This document shows, one piece after another, positions 6,977 to 7,214 of a stretch of DNA of 7,214 nt. The notes under the pieces were generated by a model, which did no database searches, had not been told where the DNA came from, and worked only from the letters and a program-made list of their open reading frames with translations. The position numbers and the translations under genes were made by a program. Position 1 is the stretch's first letter, and each line of letters opens with the position of its first letter. Origin of the DNA: Deltaproteobacteria bacterium (GTDB lineage Bacteria; Desulfobacterota; DSM-4660; Desulfatiglandales; HGW-15); the NCBI GenBank assembly GCA_019308525.1, contig JAFDIC010000202.1, forward strand, positions 1 through 7,214. The letters run 5' to 3'.

Positions 6977-7004
6977 TCTGGATTCTGACTCCTGGCTCCT
7001 GGAT
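6977..7004. repeat. Short CTCCTGG tandem repeat element
   Basis: CTCCTGG occurs twice back to back (6989-7002), and CTGGAT occurs at 6978-6983 and 6999-7004. The reverse strand reads as alternating CCAGGAG and TCAGAAT units. Similar 'CAGGAGTCAGAAT' strings are, as I recall, common in intergenic DNA of Desulfobacterota and some other environmental bacteria. It is non-coding here. Function is unknown. Confidence 0.45.
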
Positions 7005-7085
7005 ACCTTCAAGTCCATGACACATCCAGGGCTGTTATACACAACCATCGCAGCAAGCTGGGGGGAACTAAATCCAGAGAGAGAG

Positions 7086-7108
7086 AATAAACGCCTCCCC
7101 TTTCGGGG
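7086..7108 (-). terminator. Weak hairpin after the PIN-domain gene, possible terminator
   Basis: On the minus strand CCCC-GAAA-GGGG (7097-7108) forms a 4-bp GC stem closed by a GNRA tetraloop, beginning about 10 bases after the PIN-domain stop. TTTATT (7086-7091) follows after five bases. The stem is short and the T-run interrupted, so termination would be weak. Confidence 0.3.
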
Positions 7109-7118
7109 CCGCTAACTT

Positions 7119-7214
7119 CTAATCAGGAATGATCGAGAAAGTTTTCCTGCCAGCGCGGTAGACGCTGAAGTGTTTCTTGTCCATTGTCACAACGACAAAA
7201 ACCCCAAGGTCCTG
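7119..7214 (-). CDS. C-terminal 31 residues of a probable PIN-domain (VapC-like) protein
   Basis: The minus strand is open from the right edge to a TAG at 7119-7121. The tail begins QDLGVFVVVTMDKKHFSVYR and ends FSIIPD. A hydrophobic strand, then T-x-D-x-x-H-F, a short positively charged turn and a final F-x-I-I-P strand is the usual end of PIN-domain ribonucleases, where the Asp after the strand (here in VTMDKKHF) belongs to the acidic metal-binding site. PIN proteins are often toxins of VapBC modules acting on tRNA or rRNA, but many are not, and any antitoxin gene would lie outside the window. The remaining acidic residues cannot be checked. It is about 390 bases upstream of the metabolic cluster and probably unrelated to it. 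Confidence 0.6.
   Translation of the reverse strand, partial: QDLGVFVVVTMDKKHFSVYRAGRKTFSIIPD

Larger units (their letters stand above)
6728..7118. other. Gene-free region between the PIN-domain gene and the Trm112-type gene
   Basis: About 390 bases with no convincing protein-coding frame. The frames that cross it on either strand lack ribosome-binding sites and recognisable motifs. It holds a weak hairpin after the PIN-domain stop, a short tandem repeat element, a degenerate hairpin-like repeat, a candidate promoter and a leader of about 100 bases before the Trm112-type gene. I recognise no riboswitch or RNA gene in the leader, though it is GC-rich and could fold. Confidence 0.6.

Noticed and set aside
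6885..7004. CRISPR array or insertion-sequence end
   Set aside because: No regularly spaced identical repeats of 24-37 bases, no transposase fragment and no matching terminal inverted repeats. Only short degenerate elements are present.
6845..7048. 67-codon minus-strand frame (contains SRSQESESRR)
   Set aside because: The composition comes from translating the CTCCTGG-type repeat. It has no ribosome-binding site or family resemblance, and it overlaps the candidate promoter.
6669..7115. 148-codon plus-strand frame across the Trm112-type gene start and the intergenic gap
   Set aside because: It is antisense to the real gene, runs through the repeat elements and the promoter-like region, has no ribosome-binding site and shows no recognisable motif.

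Overview
The window reads as a minus-strand metabolic gene cluster from an anaerobic bacterium. The best guess is a Desulfobacterota (delta-proteobacterial) sulfate reducer or syntroph. That guess rests on three things: the flavin/iron-sulfur fusion oxidoreductase, the acyl-CoA metabolism genes around it, and two short intergenic repeats of a kind I associate with that group. No rRNA or other phylogenetic marker is present, so the assignment is an inference.

Layout, read in the direction of transcription (right to left). The last 31 codons of a probable PIN-domain (VapC-like) protein enter at the right edge and stop at 7119. About 390 gene-free bases follow, holding a weak hairpin, two repeat-like elements and a candidate sigma70-type promoter (TTGACA at 6863-6868). 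Then come a 56-residue Trm112-type zinc-ribbon protein (6557-6727), malonyl-CoA decarboxylase (5111-6502) and an 865-residue FAD-linked oxidase fused to an HdrD/GlpC-like iron-sulfur module (2478-5075). A 212-base gap with a hairpin and an inverted repeat separates these from an AMP-forming acyl-CoA synthetase (682-2265). A further 123-base gap precedes the first 186 codons of a thiolase (1-558), which runs off the left edge.

How the genes may work together: the synthetase would activate a carboxylic acid to its CoA thioester, the thiolase would cleave or form a beta-ketoacyl-CoA, and malonyl-CoA decarboxylase would turn malonyl-CoA into acetyl-CoA and CO2. The FAD/Fe-S protein would pass electrons from an organic substrate, perhaps a 2-hydroxy acid, or from an electron-transfer flavoprotein, into the anaerobic redox chain. 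The enzyme families are clear from sequence, but the substrate of the pathway is not. Trm112-MCD-FAD/Fe-S are tightly spaced and probably co-transcribed. The synthetase and thiolase may have their own regulation.

I see no CRISPR array, complete insertion sequence, tRNA, rRNA or clear phage gene. I found no convincing wholly new system. The points most worth a second look are the pathway context, the unusual thiolase active-site motif, the synthetase start with its upstream inverted repeat, and the PIN-domain tail at the edge.
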